Source: Sphingobium sp. 15-1 (GTDB lineage Bacteria; Pseudomonadota; Alphaproteobacteria; Sphingomonadales; Sphingomonadaceae). From it: DNA of 64,000 nt. The position numbers and the translations under genes were made by a program. The stretch covers positions 3,348,306 through 3,412,305 of the forward strand of contig NZ_JABXJG010000001.1 of the NCBI RefSeq assembly GCF_013375535.1, read 5' to 3'. Shown here in pieces: positions 8,460-19,020 of the stretch (position 1 is its first letter; the number at the start of each line of letters is the position of its first letter). Under the pieces are notes generated by a model. The model saw only the letters and a list, made by a program, of their open reading frames with translations. It did not search any database and was not told where the DNA came from.

Positions 8460-11114
8460 TTACTGACCGAAAGTGCGCTGCCACCAGCCACGGCGCGGCG
8501 TGCCGTCTTCATTTTCGCCAGCGCTTTCCGCATCGCCATCCACTGTAACCGTTTCGGCGGTTTCGGCAGGGGCGGCGGCCTCGACGGGCGCCTCGACAGC
8601 CGGCGCGGCCTCAGCGGCGGCGGCTTCCTCGACGACCGGATCGGCCTTTTTGCGGCGCGTCCGCTTGGGCTTGGCCGGGGCCTCTTCGGCAACCGGCGCG
8701 GTTTCGGCGGGCGCGGCTTCCTCGACGACCGGATCGGCCTTTTTGCGGCGCGTCCGCTTGGGCTTGGCTGGAGCCTCTTCGGCAACCGGCGCTTCCGGCG
8801 CGGTTTCCACCGGCGTTTCGACCGCTTCCGCTTCAACGGCAGGAGCGGTGGCTTCCTTCGCCTTGCGCGCTCGCGGACGGCGGCGCGTCTTGGGCGCTTC
8901 CTCCTCGACCGGCGCCTCGGCAGCGGCTTCCGCTACCGGTTCAGGCGCAACCGCCTCGGCCGTGACGGCCTCGACCGCTTCCTCGCTCACGGCTTCCTCG
9001 CCCGCCTCGCGGCGGCGGCGTCCGCCGCGGCGACCGCGGCGGCCCCGGCGACGGCCTTCGCCGTCACCATCGGCTGCGGCCTCGACTGGTGCGGCCTCGC
9101 CCTCGGCGCCTTCGGCATCAGCGTCCTCGTCGGAAACCTCCGCATCCTCGACCGCTTCACCCTCGGCCGCGCCCTCGGCGCGATGCTCGTCGCGCTGACC
9201 GCCGCGACGGCGACGACGACGACGGCGACGGCGGCCGCCATCACGGTCCTCGCCGCGTTCGGCGCGGTCCTCATGCGCGGCTTCGATTTCCTCGACCTCT
9301 TCCTCGTCCAGCTCCTCGACGATTTCGAGGTCATCTTCCTCTTCGACGATCGGCGTATAGTCGACCACGCGCTCCGGACGCGGCCCGCTGGCCTCGACCG
9401 ACATGCGCGCGCCCTCGACCTCGCCATCGGGCAGGATCGCGATGCGCACGCCATAGCGCTGCTCGATCTCGTCCAGTTCGCGGCGCTTGTTGTTGAGGAC
9501 GTAGAAAGCCGCTTCCTGGCTGGCGCGCAGGGTGATCAGGCTGCCGCGACCACGCGCCGCTTCCTCTTCCAGCATGCGAAGCGCCGACAGACCCGCCGAC
9601 GAGGCCGTCCGCACCAGCCCCGTGCCTTCGCAATGCGGGCACTGGCGGGTCGACGCTTCAAGCACGCCGGTGCGCAGACGCTGGCGGCTCATTTCCATCA
9701 GGCCGAAGCCCGAAATGCGGCCGACCTGGATGCGGGCGCGATCGTCCTTCAGCGCCTCCTTCATCGCCTTCTCGACCTTGCGGATGTTGGAGTTCATCTC
9801 CATGTCGATGAAGTCGATGACGACCAGACCCGCCATGTCGCGCAGGCGGAGCTGCCGGGCAATCTCGCGGGCGGCTTCCAGATTGGTGGCGACGGCGGTC
9901 TGCTCGATGCCATGCTCGCGGGTCGACCGGCCCGAGTTGATGTCGATCGACACCAGCGCTTCGGTTGGGTTGATGACCAGATAGCCGCCGGACTTCAACT
10001 GCACGACGGGATTGTACATCCCGGCGAGCTGATCCTCGACGCTGGCGCGCTGGAACAGCGAGATCGGATCGGCATATTGCTTCACCCGGCGCGCATGGCT
10101 GGGCATCAGCAGCTTCATGAAGTCCTTGGCCGCCTTATAGCCATATTCGCCTTCGACGATGACCTCTTCAATATCCTTGTTATAAATGTCGCGGATCGCC
10201 CGCTTGATGAGGTCGCTGTCATTGTGGATCAGCGCCGGGGCGTCGGATTTCAGCGTCTTTTCGCGGATCTCGTCCCACAGGCGGGCGAGATAGTCGAAGT
10301 CGCGCTTGATCTCCGGCTTGGTGCGCTGGAGCCCGGCGGTGCGGACGATGCAGCCCATGGTGGAGGGCAGCGCCATTTCCGCGATGATCGACTTCAGGCG
10401 CTTGCGGTCGGCAGCGTTGCTGATCTTGCGCGAAATCCCGCCGCCATGCGACGTGTTCGGCATCAGCACGCAGTAACGGCCAGCCAGCGAAAGATAGGTG
10501 GTCAGCGCCGCGCCCTTGTTGCCGCGCTCTTCCTTGACGACCTGCACCAGCAGCACCTGGCGGCGCTTGATGACGTCCTGGATCTTGTAGCGGCGGCGCA
10601 GCGCCATGCGCTTGCGGCGCAGTTCGTCGGCGGCTTCGTCGCCCTTGCCGCGACGGCCACGGCCCCTGCCATTGTCGCCGCCATTGCCGTTTTCGGCCGT
10701 TTCCTCGCCATGCTCCTCATCGTCATGATGATGGGTGGCCTCGACGACTTCCAGTCCGCCGTCGGACGCGCCGTGATGATCGTCATCATCCTCGAAATCG
10801 GCGCGCAAGGCGGCCTCTTCCTCGGCATGCTCGCGCTCTTCGCGCAGCAGTGCCTCACGGTCCTCGCGGGGGATCTGATAATAATCGGGGTGGATTTCGC
10901 TGAAAGCGAGGAAGCCGTGGCGATTGCCGCCATAATCGACGAAGGCAGCCTGGAGCGAAGGCTCTACACGAGTAACCTTGGCGAGATAGATATTGCCCTT
11001 GAGCTGCTTGTGCTCGGCCGATTCGAAGTCGAACTCCTCGATCCGGTTACCTTTGACGACCGCGACCCGGGTCTCTTCCCGGTGGCGCGCATCGATCAGC
11101 ATACGCATTGTCAT
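8460..11114 (-). CDS. rne: Ribonuclease E/G
   Basis: The 884-residue endoribonuclease initiates mRNA decay and processes rRNA and tRNA. The N-terminal S1 domain (KGNIYLAKVTRVEPSLQAAF) is split by an acidic/His-rich insert around residues 95-160, common in alphaproteobacterial RNase E. DNase I-like catalytic acidic residues lie in VVIDFIDMEMNSNIRKVE, and the zinc-link is CPHCEGTG. The C-terminal third is disordered, alternating Glu/Ala-rich and Arg/Lys-rich tracts, a scaffold for degradosome partners. Two 31-codon direct repeats (EEAPAKPKRTRRKKADPVVE) lie near the end. SD GGAG precedes ATG 11114. A long gap upstream (11115-11617) would fit the known 5'UTR autoregulation of rne. Confidence 0.96.
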   Translation of the reverse strand: MTMRMLIDARHREETRVAVVKGNRIEEFDFESAEHKQLKGNIYLAKVTRVEPSLQAAFVDYGGNRHGFLAFSEIHPDYYQIPREDREALLREEREHAEEEAALRADFEDDDDHHGASDGGLEVVEATHHHDDEEHGEETAENGNGGDNGRGRGRRGKGDEAADELRRKRMALRRRYKIQDVIKRRQVLLVQVVKEERGNKGAALTTYLSLAGRYCVLMPNTSHGGGISRKISNAADRKRLKSIIAEMALPSTMGCIVRTAGLQRTKPEIKRDFDYLARLWDEIREKTLKSDAPALIHNDSDLIKRAIRDIYNKDIEEVIVEGEYGYKAAKDFMKLLMPSHARRVKQYADPISLFQRASVEDQLAGMYNPVVQLKSGGYLVINPTEALVSIDINSGRSTREHGIEQTAVATNLEAAREIARQLRLRDMAGLVVIDFIDMEMNSNIRKVEKAMKEALKDDRARIQVGRISGFGLMEMSRQRLRTGVLEASTRQCPHCEGTGLVRTASSAGLSALRMLEEEAARGRGSLITLRASQEAAFYVLNNKRRELDEIEQRYGVRIAILPDGEVEGARMSVEASGPRPERVVDYTPIVEEEDDLEIVEELDEEEVEEIEAAHEDRAERGEDRDGGRRRRRRRRRRGGQRDEHRAEGAAEGEAVEDAEVSDEDADAEGAEGEAAPVEAAADGDGEGRRRGRRGRRGGRRRREAGEEAVSEEAVEAVTAEAVAPEPVAEAAAEAPVEEEAPKTRRRPRARKAKEATAPAVEAEAVETPVETAPEAPVAEEAPAKPKRTRRKKADPVVEEAAPAETAPVAEEAPAKPKRTRRKKADPVVEEAAAAEAAPAVEAPVEAAAPAETAETVTVDGDAESAGENEDGTPRRGWWQRTFGQ
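8623..8793 (-). repeat. Two tandem 93-bp coding repeats in the rne C-terminal tail
   Basis: Units starting at 8623 and 8716 are nearly identical at the DNA level (31 codons apart) and encode PAKPKRTRRKKADPVVEEA. This basic box probably binds RNA, and the copies point to recent duplication. Confidence 0.85.
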
Positions 11115-11617
11115 TTATTATTCTCCGGCGTGGGCGGCCAGCGGCGCTGGGCCGCGCTGCCACGCGATAGTAAGGGGGCGGCGCTGATTGCTGCATCGCC
11201 CGGTTTTCAAGGAAAAATTGCGTGTCTGCTGCCGGGGCCGGGCCGGACCATGTGCCGGACACCACCAACCGCGCCGCATCGCCCGGAACCGGGTTCAGCG
11301 TGGATTGGAAATCATGCCTCATGCAGCGTCAACCTGTTCGTGCATCCGTGCCGGGCGTTGCCGCCCGCCGATGCCATCGTGAATATCCCCGAAAGGACTG
11401 CCGCCCAATATGGCGCGCCTGTCAGGAATGTGAATGGGTAGCAGTCAAAATGGCAAGGAGCAACGGCCAGTCGAAATATTGTTTCGCGGCTCCCGCAGCC
11501 GATGGAAATTCCTCCGCCGGTCTATCGCGACTATGGTGAAAAAGCCGTTAACCTTGACGTTTCGGCCCAGCGGAAGCGGCTATGCTTCGCCCGGCGGGCA
11601 GGGGAAGGGCCGCCGTC
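11115..11617. other. 503-base divergent intergenic region between rne and the amidase gene
   Basis: No credible gene on either strand. It must hold the rne 5' leader and promoter (minus) and the amidase promoter (plus). I see no palindromic repeat element of the families found elsewhere and no clear consensus promoter. Confidence 0.6.
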
Positions 11618-12577
11618 ATGAAATGGGACTGGACGGCCATGCCCCCCGCGTTGCAAAAGCGGCCCATGCTCCAAAGTCTTGCGCTCGCAAGCATGATCCT
11701 CTCCGGCGCGCCGCTTGCCGCCGTCAGCCCCGATGGCGACCGCGCTGCGATGCGCTTCGGCGCGCCCGCGCATATGGCCTCGCGACCGGCCAAGCGCCTC
11801 CACAGCATCACCGTCCCCATCCCGCCGGTGGCGCGGGGCCTTTCGCTGCCGCCGGTGGAGGGGCCACGCGACGCCGCCCGCCCGCTGGTGGTGATCGACG
11901 CCGGCCATGGCGGCCATGATCCCGGCGCGATCAACCGCGACAATGGCGAGCGGGAGAAGGACGTGACGCTCGCCATCGCCCAGGCGATAAGGGACCAGCT
12001 TCTGCAATCGGGCCGCGTCCGGGTGGCGCTGACCCGCAATGACGACCGTTTCCTGGTGCTGCAGGAGCGTTACGGCGTCGCCCGCAAGCTGAACGCGGAC
12101 CTGTTCATTTCCATCCACGCCGATTCGGCCGACAATGACACGGCGCGGGGCGCGACCGTCTATACCCTGTCCGAAACCGCCTCCGACCGCGAAGCCGCCC
12201 GCCTCGCCGCGCGGGAAAACAAGGCGGACGTGCTGAACGGCGTCAACCTCGGCGGCCAGTCGAGCGATGTCTCTTCGATCCTGATCGACCTGACGCAGCG
12301 GGAATCGATGAATATTTCGGTAAGCTTCGCCCGGCTGCTCCAGCGGGAGGCGGCGCCCTATGTCCCGTTCCGCGGCGCGGCGCACCGCTTCGCCTCGCTG
12401 ATGGTGCTGAAGGCGCCGGACACGCCGTCGGTGCTGTTCGAGACCGGCTATATCTCCAACAGCGTCGACGCGGCGTTCCTGGCGTCGAAGCAAGGCCAGG
12501 CCAACATCGCCAAAGGCGTCGCCCGCGCAATCGAAGTGCATTTCGCCCGCAAGCTGGCGGTGGGGGAAGGCGGTTAG
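11618..12577 (+). CDS. N-acetylmuramoyl-L-alanine amidase (Amidase_3, AmiC-like)
   Basis: A 319-residue zinc amidase that cleaves the amide between MurNAc and the stem peptide, acting in the periplasm during cell separation. An N-terminal export signal (MLQSLALASMILSGAPLAA) is preceded by a basic stretch. Catalytic motifs are VIDAGHGGHDPGA (first zinc His), the Glu in NGEREKDV, ISIHADSA (second His) and the catalytic Glu in VLFETGYISN. It lacks a recognisable AMIN domain. The ATG at 11618 is preferred over 11582 because it follows a GGGAAGGG ribosome site. The PBP1A gene follows after a repeat, a common alphaproteobacterial pairing. Confidence 0.93.
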   Translation: MKWDWTAMPPALQKRPMLQSLALASMILSGAPLAAVSPDGDRAAMRFGAPAHMASRPAKRLHSITVPIPPVARGLSLPPVEGPRDAARPLVVIDAGHGGHDPGAINRDNGEREKDVTLAIAQAIRDQLLQSGRVRVALTRNDDRFLVLQERYGVARKLNADLFISIHADSADNDTARGATVYTLSETASDREAARLAARENKADVLNGVNLGGQSSDVSSILIDLTQRESMNISVSFARLLQREAAPYVPFRGAAHRFASLMVLKAPDTPSVLFETGYISNSVDAAFLASKQGQANIAKGVARAIEVHFARKLAVGEGG

Positions 12578-12589
12578 GCTTGTCCTTAC

Positions 12590-12681
12590 CGTCATGCTGA
12601 ACTTGTTTCAGCATCCATTTCTCCCCAGGCGACCAAGGCGCCTAAAGGCACAATAGATGCTGAAACAAGTTCAGCATGACG
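12590..12681. repeat. REPIN-like element, family A copy 2
   Basis: Inverted arms beginning CGTCATGCTGAACTTG, the same element as at 2212-2305, placed between the amidase and mrcA genes. Confidence 0.9.
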
Positions 12682-12779
12682 CTTAGGCAATGAGAACCGA
12701 GCGCCCAACGCAACCCGGCTCCGCAATAGGCATTCCGCTCTGGCGCTTCCCGCATTTTGACCGTACAGCCTCGACCATC

Positions 12780-15317
12780 ATGGAAGAGGCTCGCCCCAAA
12801 AACGCCGCATCGTCCTTCATCCATCGCCTGCGTAGCGGCGCGAGCGGACTTCAGGAAAGGCTTGCACCCCATTGGGACAAGCGCTGGTTCCGCTGGATCG
12901 CGGTCGGCCTTGGCGGCCTCATCCTCGCTTATGCGCTCTTCTGGCTGATCTTCGCGCGCGGCCTGCCCGATGCGGCGACGCTGCTCAATTATGAGCCGCC
13001 GCTGCCGACCATCGTGCGCGACACCAACGGCCAGCCGGTCCACAGCTATGCCCGCGAACGCCGCGTGCAGCTCCAATATAGCGATTATCCCCCGCTGCTG
13101 ATCCGCGCCTATCTGTCGGCGGAGGACAAGACCTTCTTCGAACATCATGGCGTCGACATTCCCGGCTTCATCGGCGCGGTGTTCGACTATGCGACCAAGA
13201 TCGGGTCGGGCCAGCGCGCCCGCGGCGGCTCCACCATCACGCAGCAGGTGGCGAAGAACCTCCTCATCGGTGACGAATATTCCCCGACCCGGAAGGTGAA
13301 GGAGATGATCCTCGCCTATCGCATGGAGGGGGTGCTGACCAAGCAGCAGATTCTCGAACTCTACCTCAATCAGATATTCCTCGGCCGCAACGCCTATGGC
13401 GTGCAGGCGGCGGCTCGCGCCTATTTCGACAAGGATGTGGGCGACCTCAAGCTGCATGAAATGGCCTATATGGCGATCCTGCCCAAAGGCCCGGCCAATT
13501 ACCGCCCGGAAAGTCCGACCGGCCATGAACGCGCGCTGGAACGCCGCAACTGGGCGCTGGGCGAAATGTACAAGAATGGCTGGATCACCAAGGCCCAGCG
13601 GGATGAGGCGCAGGCGGAGCCGCTTGGCACCGTGGCGGCGCATGGCTCCAGCTTCGATGCCCGCGCAGGCGGCTATTATATGGAGGAGGTCCGCCGCCGC
13701 CTGATCCAGCAATTCGGGGAGAAGGCCGCCGACGGCCCCAACAGCGTCTATGCGGGCGGCCTGTGGGTGCGCAGCCCCTATGACCCGAAGATCCAGGATC
13801 TGACGACCACCGCGCTGCGCAACGGCCTGCTGCGCTTCGACGCGGGCAAGGGCTGGTCCGGGCCGATCGGCAGGATCGACATGGATCGTGACTGGCATCG
13901 TGAATTGGCGGCGAGCTATATCGATGTCGACTATGCCGGATGGCGCGTCGCCGTCATCGTCAGCCGGGGATCGTCCTCCGCGCAGATCGGCTTTTCCGAC
14001 GGATCGACCGGCACATTGCCCGCCGATGCCGCGCAACTGCCCTATCGCAAGAGCGGCGGCCCGGCCTTCGCCGCGATGAAGCCCGGCGACCTGATCGTGG
14101 TGGCCCGCAACGGCGCGTCATGGGCGCTGCGCAACGTTCCCGAAGTGTCCGGCGGCATGGTGGTCGAGGAAACCCATAGCGGCCGCGTCCGCGCCATGCA
14201 GGGCGGCTTCGACAATCGCCTGTCCTCCTACAACCGCGCCACTCAGGCGATGCGTCAGCCCGGCTCCACCATCAAGCCGTTCGTCTATGCCGCCGCGCTG
14301 GACAATGGCATGACGCCTGCCTCAATCATCGTCGACGGGCCGCTGTGCGTCTATCAGGGCGCGGGGCTGGGGCAGAAATGTTTCCGCAACTTCACCGGCG
14401 GCAGCGCGGGGCCGCAGACGATGCGCTGGGGCGTCGAGCAGTCGCGCAACCTGATGACCGTGCGCGCCGCCAGCCAGACGGGCATGGACCGCGTCGTGCG
14501 CACGATCAAGGCGATGGGCATCGGGGATTATCAGCCCTATCTCTCCTTCGCACTGGGCGCGGGCGAAACCACGGTGGAGCGGATGGTGAACGCCTATGCC
14601 ATGCTCGCCAATCAGGGGCGGCAGCTTAGCCCCAAGCTGATGGACTATGTGCAGGACCGGCGCGGCAAGGTGATCTGGCCGCTGCGCTGGCGCGCCTGTG
14701 ACGGCTGCAACATGGCCAATTGGGACGGCAAGTCCATGCCCCGCTTCGGTTTCGAGGGGCGGCAGGTGATGAACCCGATGACCGCTTATCAGGTCGTGCA
14801 CATTGCCGAGGGCGTGATCCAGCGCGGCACGGCGACGGTCCTGGCCGACCTCAAGCGCCCGCTGTTCGGCAAGACCGGCACCACCAACGGCCCGACCAAC
14901 GTCTGGTTCGTCGGCGGATCGCCGGACATCGTGGCGGGCGTCTATATCGGCTATGACCAGCCGCGCAGCCTGGGCGGCTGGGCGCAGGGCGGCCGCGTCG
15001 CCGCGCCGATCTGGAAAGCGGCGATGACGCCGGTGCTGGAGGCGATGCCCAAGACCCCGTTCATCGCCCCGGCGGGCATCCGCATGGTCACGATCGACCG
15101 CCGCTCGGGCAAGCGCGTCTATGGCGTCTGGCCGACCGACGAGCCCAAGCCCGCTGTGATCTGGGAAGCGTTCAAGCCCGAATCCGAACCCCGCCGCTCG
15201 ATCCGCAAGGAAGAGGTCGCCGCGCAGGACAAGGCCGCCGCCCGCATCGAAGCGACCGTCCAACGTCGCCAACGGACCGACAGCGACTTCCTGCAGGACC
15301 AGGGCGGGATTTACTGA
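12780..15317 (+). CDS. mrcA: Penicillin-binding protein 1A
   Basis: A bifunctional class A PBP of 845 residues that polymerises and cross-links peptidoglycan. A basic cytoplasmic tail and transmembrane anchor (WIAVGLGGLILAYALFWLIF) precede the GT51 domain with SAEDKTFFEHHGVD (catalytic Glu), RGGSTITQQVAKNL and KEMILAYRME. A middle OB-like domain follows. The transpeptidase has the SxxK serine in QPGSTIKPFVYA, the SxN-type EQSRNLM and the KTG triad in FGKTGTTNG. ATG 12780 (MEEARPKN) is chosen over an upstream in-frame ATG at 12690 that abuts the repeat. It probably shares transcription with the upstream amidase. Confidence 0.96.
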   Translation: MEEARPKNAASSFIHRLRSGASGLQERLAPHWDKRWFRWIAVGLGGLILAYALFWLIFARGLPDAATLLNYEPPLPTIVRDTNGQPVHSYARERRVQLQYSDYPPLLIRAYLSAEDKTFFEHHGVDIPGFIGAVFDYATKIGSGQRARGGSTITQQVAKNLLIGDEYSPTRKVKEMILAYRMEGVLTKQQILELYLNQIFLGRNAYGVQAAARAYFDKDVGDLKLHEMAYMAILPKGPANYRPESPTGHERALERRNWALGEMYKNGWITKAQRDEAQAEPLGTVAAHGSSFDARAGGYYMEEVRRRLIQQFGEKAADGPNSVYAGGLWVRSPYDPKIQDLTTTALRNGLLRFDAGKGWSGPIGRIDMDRDWHRELAASYIDVDYAGWRVAVIVSRGSSSAQIGFSDGSTGTLPADAAQLPYRKSGGPAFAAMKPGDLIVVARNGASWALRNVPEVSGGMVVEETHSGRVRAMQGGFDNRLSSYNRATQAMRQPGSTIKPFVYAAALDNGMTPASIIVDGPLCVYQGAGLGQKCFRNFTGGSAGPQTMRWGVEQSRNLMTVRAASQTGMDRVVRTIKAMGIGDYQPYLSFALGAGETTVERMVNAYAMLANQGRQLSPKLMDYVQDRRGKVIWPLRWRACDGCNMANWDGKSMPRFGFEGRQVMNPMTAYQVVHIAEGVIQRGTATVLADLKRPLFGKTGTTNGPTNVWFVGGSPDIVAGVYIGYDQPRSLGGWAQGGRVAAPIWKAAMTPVLEAMPKTPFIAPAGIRMVTIDRRSGKRVYGVWPTDEPKPAVIWEAFKPESEPRRSIRKEEVAAQDKAAARIEATVQRRQRTDSDFLQDQGGIY

Positions 15318-15839
15318 CGGCGTTGAGGGGAGAAAGCCGACCTATCCAAATCCTCCCCATCGATAGATGGGGAGGGGGACCAGCCGCAGGCTGGTGGAGG
15401 GGAAGGGGCACGACCTGCGTATTTCCCCTCCACCATCGGCTGCGCCAACGGTCCCCCTCCCCACGCTTCGCGCAGGGAGGATTTTAATGGCGGCTATTGG
15501 CGACTTTCGGATAGTCACCCAACCGCAACAGCGTTCCCCAAAAAACATCCTATTTTTCCAACAGCCGCCCATTCAGCCTGTCCTATTCCACACCCACCGC
15601 CCTATCCCGCATCCCTCTTTGAAACGTCCGATAAAAACCCCGCCTCCGCCTACGCGCACGCAGGCACGCGCGCGCATACAGTGTGAACTTCGCCATAAAT
15701 TGGCCCATTCCCGCCAATCCTTCCGCGCACGCCGACAAGGATTGAATCTTCCCAAATCCACCGCCCTCGGATAGGGGCAGGGGCTTGATGCGTTTGCCTG
15801 TCCTTAAGGCCAAGCGCCCCGACATTCTGGAGACCACCC
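15318..15839. other. 522-base intergenic region between mrcA and prfB
   Basis: The first part is a family E repeat (15350-15483). The rest, 15484-15839, shows no coding sequence with family character on either strand. It presumably contains the mrcA terminator and prfB promoter, but I cannot point to a convincing consensus for either. A GGAG ribosome site lies just before prfB. Confidence 0.55.
15350..15483. repeat. Family E inverted repeat after mrcA
   Basis: TCCTCCCCATCGATAGATGG begins one arm and GTCCCCCTCCCCACGC closes the other, with a CCAGCCGCAGGCTGG hairpin and a matching CCACCATCGGCTGCG inside. It is similar in plan to the elements at 8206 and 61369. Confidence 0.75.
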
Positions 15840-16966
<1,127 letters not shown>

Positions 16967-16967
<1 letters not shown>

Positions 16968-17701
16968 TGAAAGATCCGATGCTGGCGGCCGGAGCCCTGC
17001 CAGCATGCTTGCTCCTGCTGGCAGGCTGCGGTCCGTTTTCGTCGGACAAAAATAGCGAGCGTCCGGCCGCGGCCCGCGCCTTTCCCCGCGCCGACCGGCC
17101 CGTGGCGCCCATCGTCTCCACCCGCTGGTCGAGCGAGGAAGCGCGGGACCGGGTGAACGAAGCCGAAGACATTATGAACCGCGCGGGCATCCGCGCCGGC
17201 ATGACGGTGGCGGACATCGGCGCGGGCGAGGGCTATTATACCGTGCGCCTCGCGAAAAGGGTGGGCGACAGGGGTCGCGTCCTGGCCGAAGACATCATGC
17301 CCGAGGTGATCGAGGCGCTGTCCCGCCGCATCACGCGGGAGGATTGGCGCAACGTCAGTGTTCGCCTCGGCGCGCCGGAAGACCCGAAGCTGCCCGAAAA
17401 CAGCTTTGACCGCATCCTCATGGTCCATATGTATCATGAGATTGCGGAGCCCTACGCCTTCCTCTGGAACCTCAGCCCCGCGCTCAAGCCCGATGGCGAG
17501 CTGATCGTGGTCGACGCCGACCGGCCGACCGACCAGCATGGCACGCCGCCGCGCCTGCTGGCGTGCGAATTGTCGGCCATGGGTTTCCGGCTGGAGGAAC
17601 TGATCCCGAAACCGACGGCGGGCGGTTATTTCGCCCGGTTCAAACGCATTGCCGCGCGGCCGCAGCCCTCCTCCATCGTCCCCTGCGCCTTGCGGTCCTG
17701 A
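16967..17701 (+). CDS. Putative lipoprotein with SAM-methyltransferase fold
   Basis: A 244-residue class I methyltransferase-like protein with a clear lipoprotein signal: a hydrophobic stretch ending LLLLAGC (lipobox Cys 21). The Rossmann core has motif I TVADIGAGEGYYTVRLAKRV, an acidic motif II (VLAEDIMPEVIEAL) and FDRILMVHMYHEIAEPYAFL. It overlaps prfB by one base, so is cotranscribed. The oddity is location: a periplasmic lipoprotein would not normally meet S-adenosylmethionine. Either the domain has lost or changed function, or the N-terminus is a membrane anchor with a cytoplasmic domain. Real activity is unknown. Confidence 0.8.
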
Positions 17702-17821
17702 TCCATCGGCGCTCAGTAACGCTTCCCTTCGCGCATATTATGGTTAATGGGCGGCCAACCATGATTCTGTGATGCTTATTGACGATTTCATGATCTTATG
17801 CCTTGGGGGAGAGGGCAGGAT

Positions 17822-18121
17822 ATGACTGACCTGACTGGCGCCGCCGGGCAACGGCGGCACGATCCGCGCCACAAGATGTTCGGTCCGGTCGCCTTGCGAT
17901 TCGGCGGCACCGCTGCCCGGGCCCATTTTCTGGACCTGTCCAGCTCGGGCGCGCTGGCGCATTGCGAGACCCCGCCCGGCACCGGCACCTATCTGATCGT
18001 CGAGGCGCTGGGCATGCAGGCGAGCGGCCGCGTCATCTGGGCCAATGGCAAGCGTTTCGGCATTCAGTTCAGCCAGCCCTTGACCCAGCATGCCATGGCC
18101 GTGTGGATCGAGGGCGCCTGA
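17822..18121 (+). CDS. PilZ domain protein, probable c-di-GMP receptor
   Basis: A 99-residue single PilZ domain. The c-di-GMP binding signatures are present: RRHDPR (RxxxR) near the N-terminus and DLSSSGAL (D/NxSxxG) about 30 residues later, then GRVIWANGKRFGIQF. It should bind c-di-GMP in the cytoplasm and relay it to a target. The ATG at 17822 follows GGGCAGGAT. It is monocistronic and convergent with a small membrane protein gene. A GGDEF protein (31.9 kb) is in the same window, but no direct link is shown. Confidence 0.88.
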   Translation: MTDLTGAAGQRRHDPRHKMFGPVALRFGGTAARAHFLDLSSSGALAHCETPPGTGTYLIVEALGMQASGRVIWANGKRFGIQFSQPLTQHAMAVWIEGA

Positions 18122-18131
18122 GTCCGTCGCT

Positions 18132-18287
18132 TCAACCCTTCCGCCGCCATTTCCGGAAGAAGGACAGGCCCAGCAATCCGCCGCCCACCAGCGCCGCGAT
18201 CGCTCCCCCCGCGCTGGCGAGCGCCCAGGCGCCGGCCGCCAGAAGGCCAGTCAGGAAATCGACGATGATCAGCGTGAGATGGATCAT
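18132..18287 (-). CDS. Small hydrophobic membrane protein
   Basis: A 51-codon reading frame with start MIHLTLIIVDFLTGLLAAGA, a Gly/Ala-rich second hydrophobic stretch and a basic end, SFFRKWRRKG. This suggests one or two membrane segments with a cytoplasmic tail. It begins 15 bases after the xpaC-like gene and lies between it and the convergent PilZ gene, so it would be the third gene of a telA-xpaC operon. I do not recognise the family, and the ribosome site is weak. Confidence 0.6.
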   Translation of the reverse strand: MIHLTLIIVDFLTGLLAAGAWALASAGGAIAALVGGGLLGLSFFRKWRRKG

Positions 18288-18302
18288 TACGGTAGGAAGG
18301 CG

Positions 18303-19016
18303 TCATTCCTGCCCAAGTTCCTTCGCCTCCTGATATTTCAGTTCCAGGAAGCGGTTCTGCACGGCCAGCTTGTCGAGATCGCCGCTTGCCAGCGTCTCGC
18401 TCATCCGGGAAATTTCCGCGTCAATGACGCCAAGCCCCTCGATCAACTGTTTTTCCGGCACACGGCCGTTGCGCTCCTCCCGCCGCAGCGGTTCGGGGAT
18501 GGACCGGTAGCCCGTGACAAGCTCCGGCAGATGATCGGCCAGTAATTTGCGGATTTCCTGCGCGGCGGGGTCCTGCTCCCCCAGCCGCTCGAGTTGCGGC
18601 GACAGGGTTTCCAGCTTGACGCCGATACTGTCGACCAAAGTGACGGCGGGGGCGGGCAGGGCCTTGCGCTGATTTTCCAGCCAGATTTCGGTTTGCAGCG
18701 GCAAGGCGGTGAGCGTGGTTTCCGCCAGCGCCTCGGTCCGCACGCGCCGTTCGCCGGGCAGCGCCGCGATCAGCAGCACCGCCGCCAGCATGACGCCCAG
18801 CGCGATCATCACCCCGGTCGTGCCGATCGGCGCGACAAAGCCCGCCACCGCGCTGCCGACCAGCACCGCGACGACCGCCCAGAAGGCATATTTGACCTTC
18901 CGGATCAGCGCGGCATTGCGCCTTTGCCGCGCGCGTACCGACAGGCTCTGTCCGCGCTCGCTATGGCGGCGGAGCACCGCTTCGGCGTCGGCCAGCACCC
19001 GGTCGGAACGGCTCAT
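18303..19016 (-). CDS. XpaC-like membrane protein paired with TelA
   Basis: A 237-residue protein with two adjacent membrane segments (about residues 42-85: YAFWAVVAVLVGSAVAGFVA and GVMIALGVMLAAVLLIAALP) and a long C-terminal helical region. This layout matches the XpaC family (5-bromo-4-chloroindolyl phosphate hydrolysis protein), whose biochemical role is not established and which is typically encoded next to telA. It starts four bases after the telA stop. The assignment rests on layout and neighbour more than on motifs. Confidence 0.75.
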   Translation of the reverse strand: MSRSDRVLADAEAVLRRHSERGQSLSVRARQRRNAALIRKVKYAFWAVVAVLVGSAVAGFVAPIGTTGVMIALGVMLAAVLLIAALPGERRVRTEALAETTLTALPLQTEIWLENQRKALPAPAVTLVDSIGVKLETLSPQLERLGEQDPAAQEIRKLLADHLPELVTGYRSIPEPLRREERNGRVPEKQLIEGLGVIDAEISRMSETLASGDLDKLAVQNRFLELKYQEAKELGQE

Positions 19017-19020
19017 CGCG

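Noticed and set aside
9183..11441. A 752-codon open frame on the plus strand opposite rne
   Set aside because: It is antisense to the well-supported RNase E and has no recognisable domain; such long shadows are expected in GC-rich DNA.
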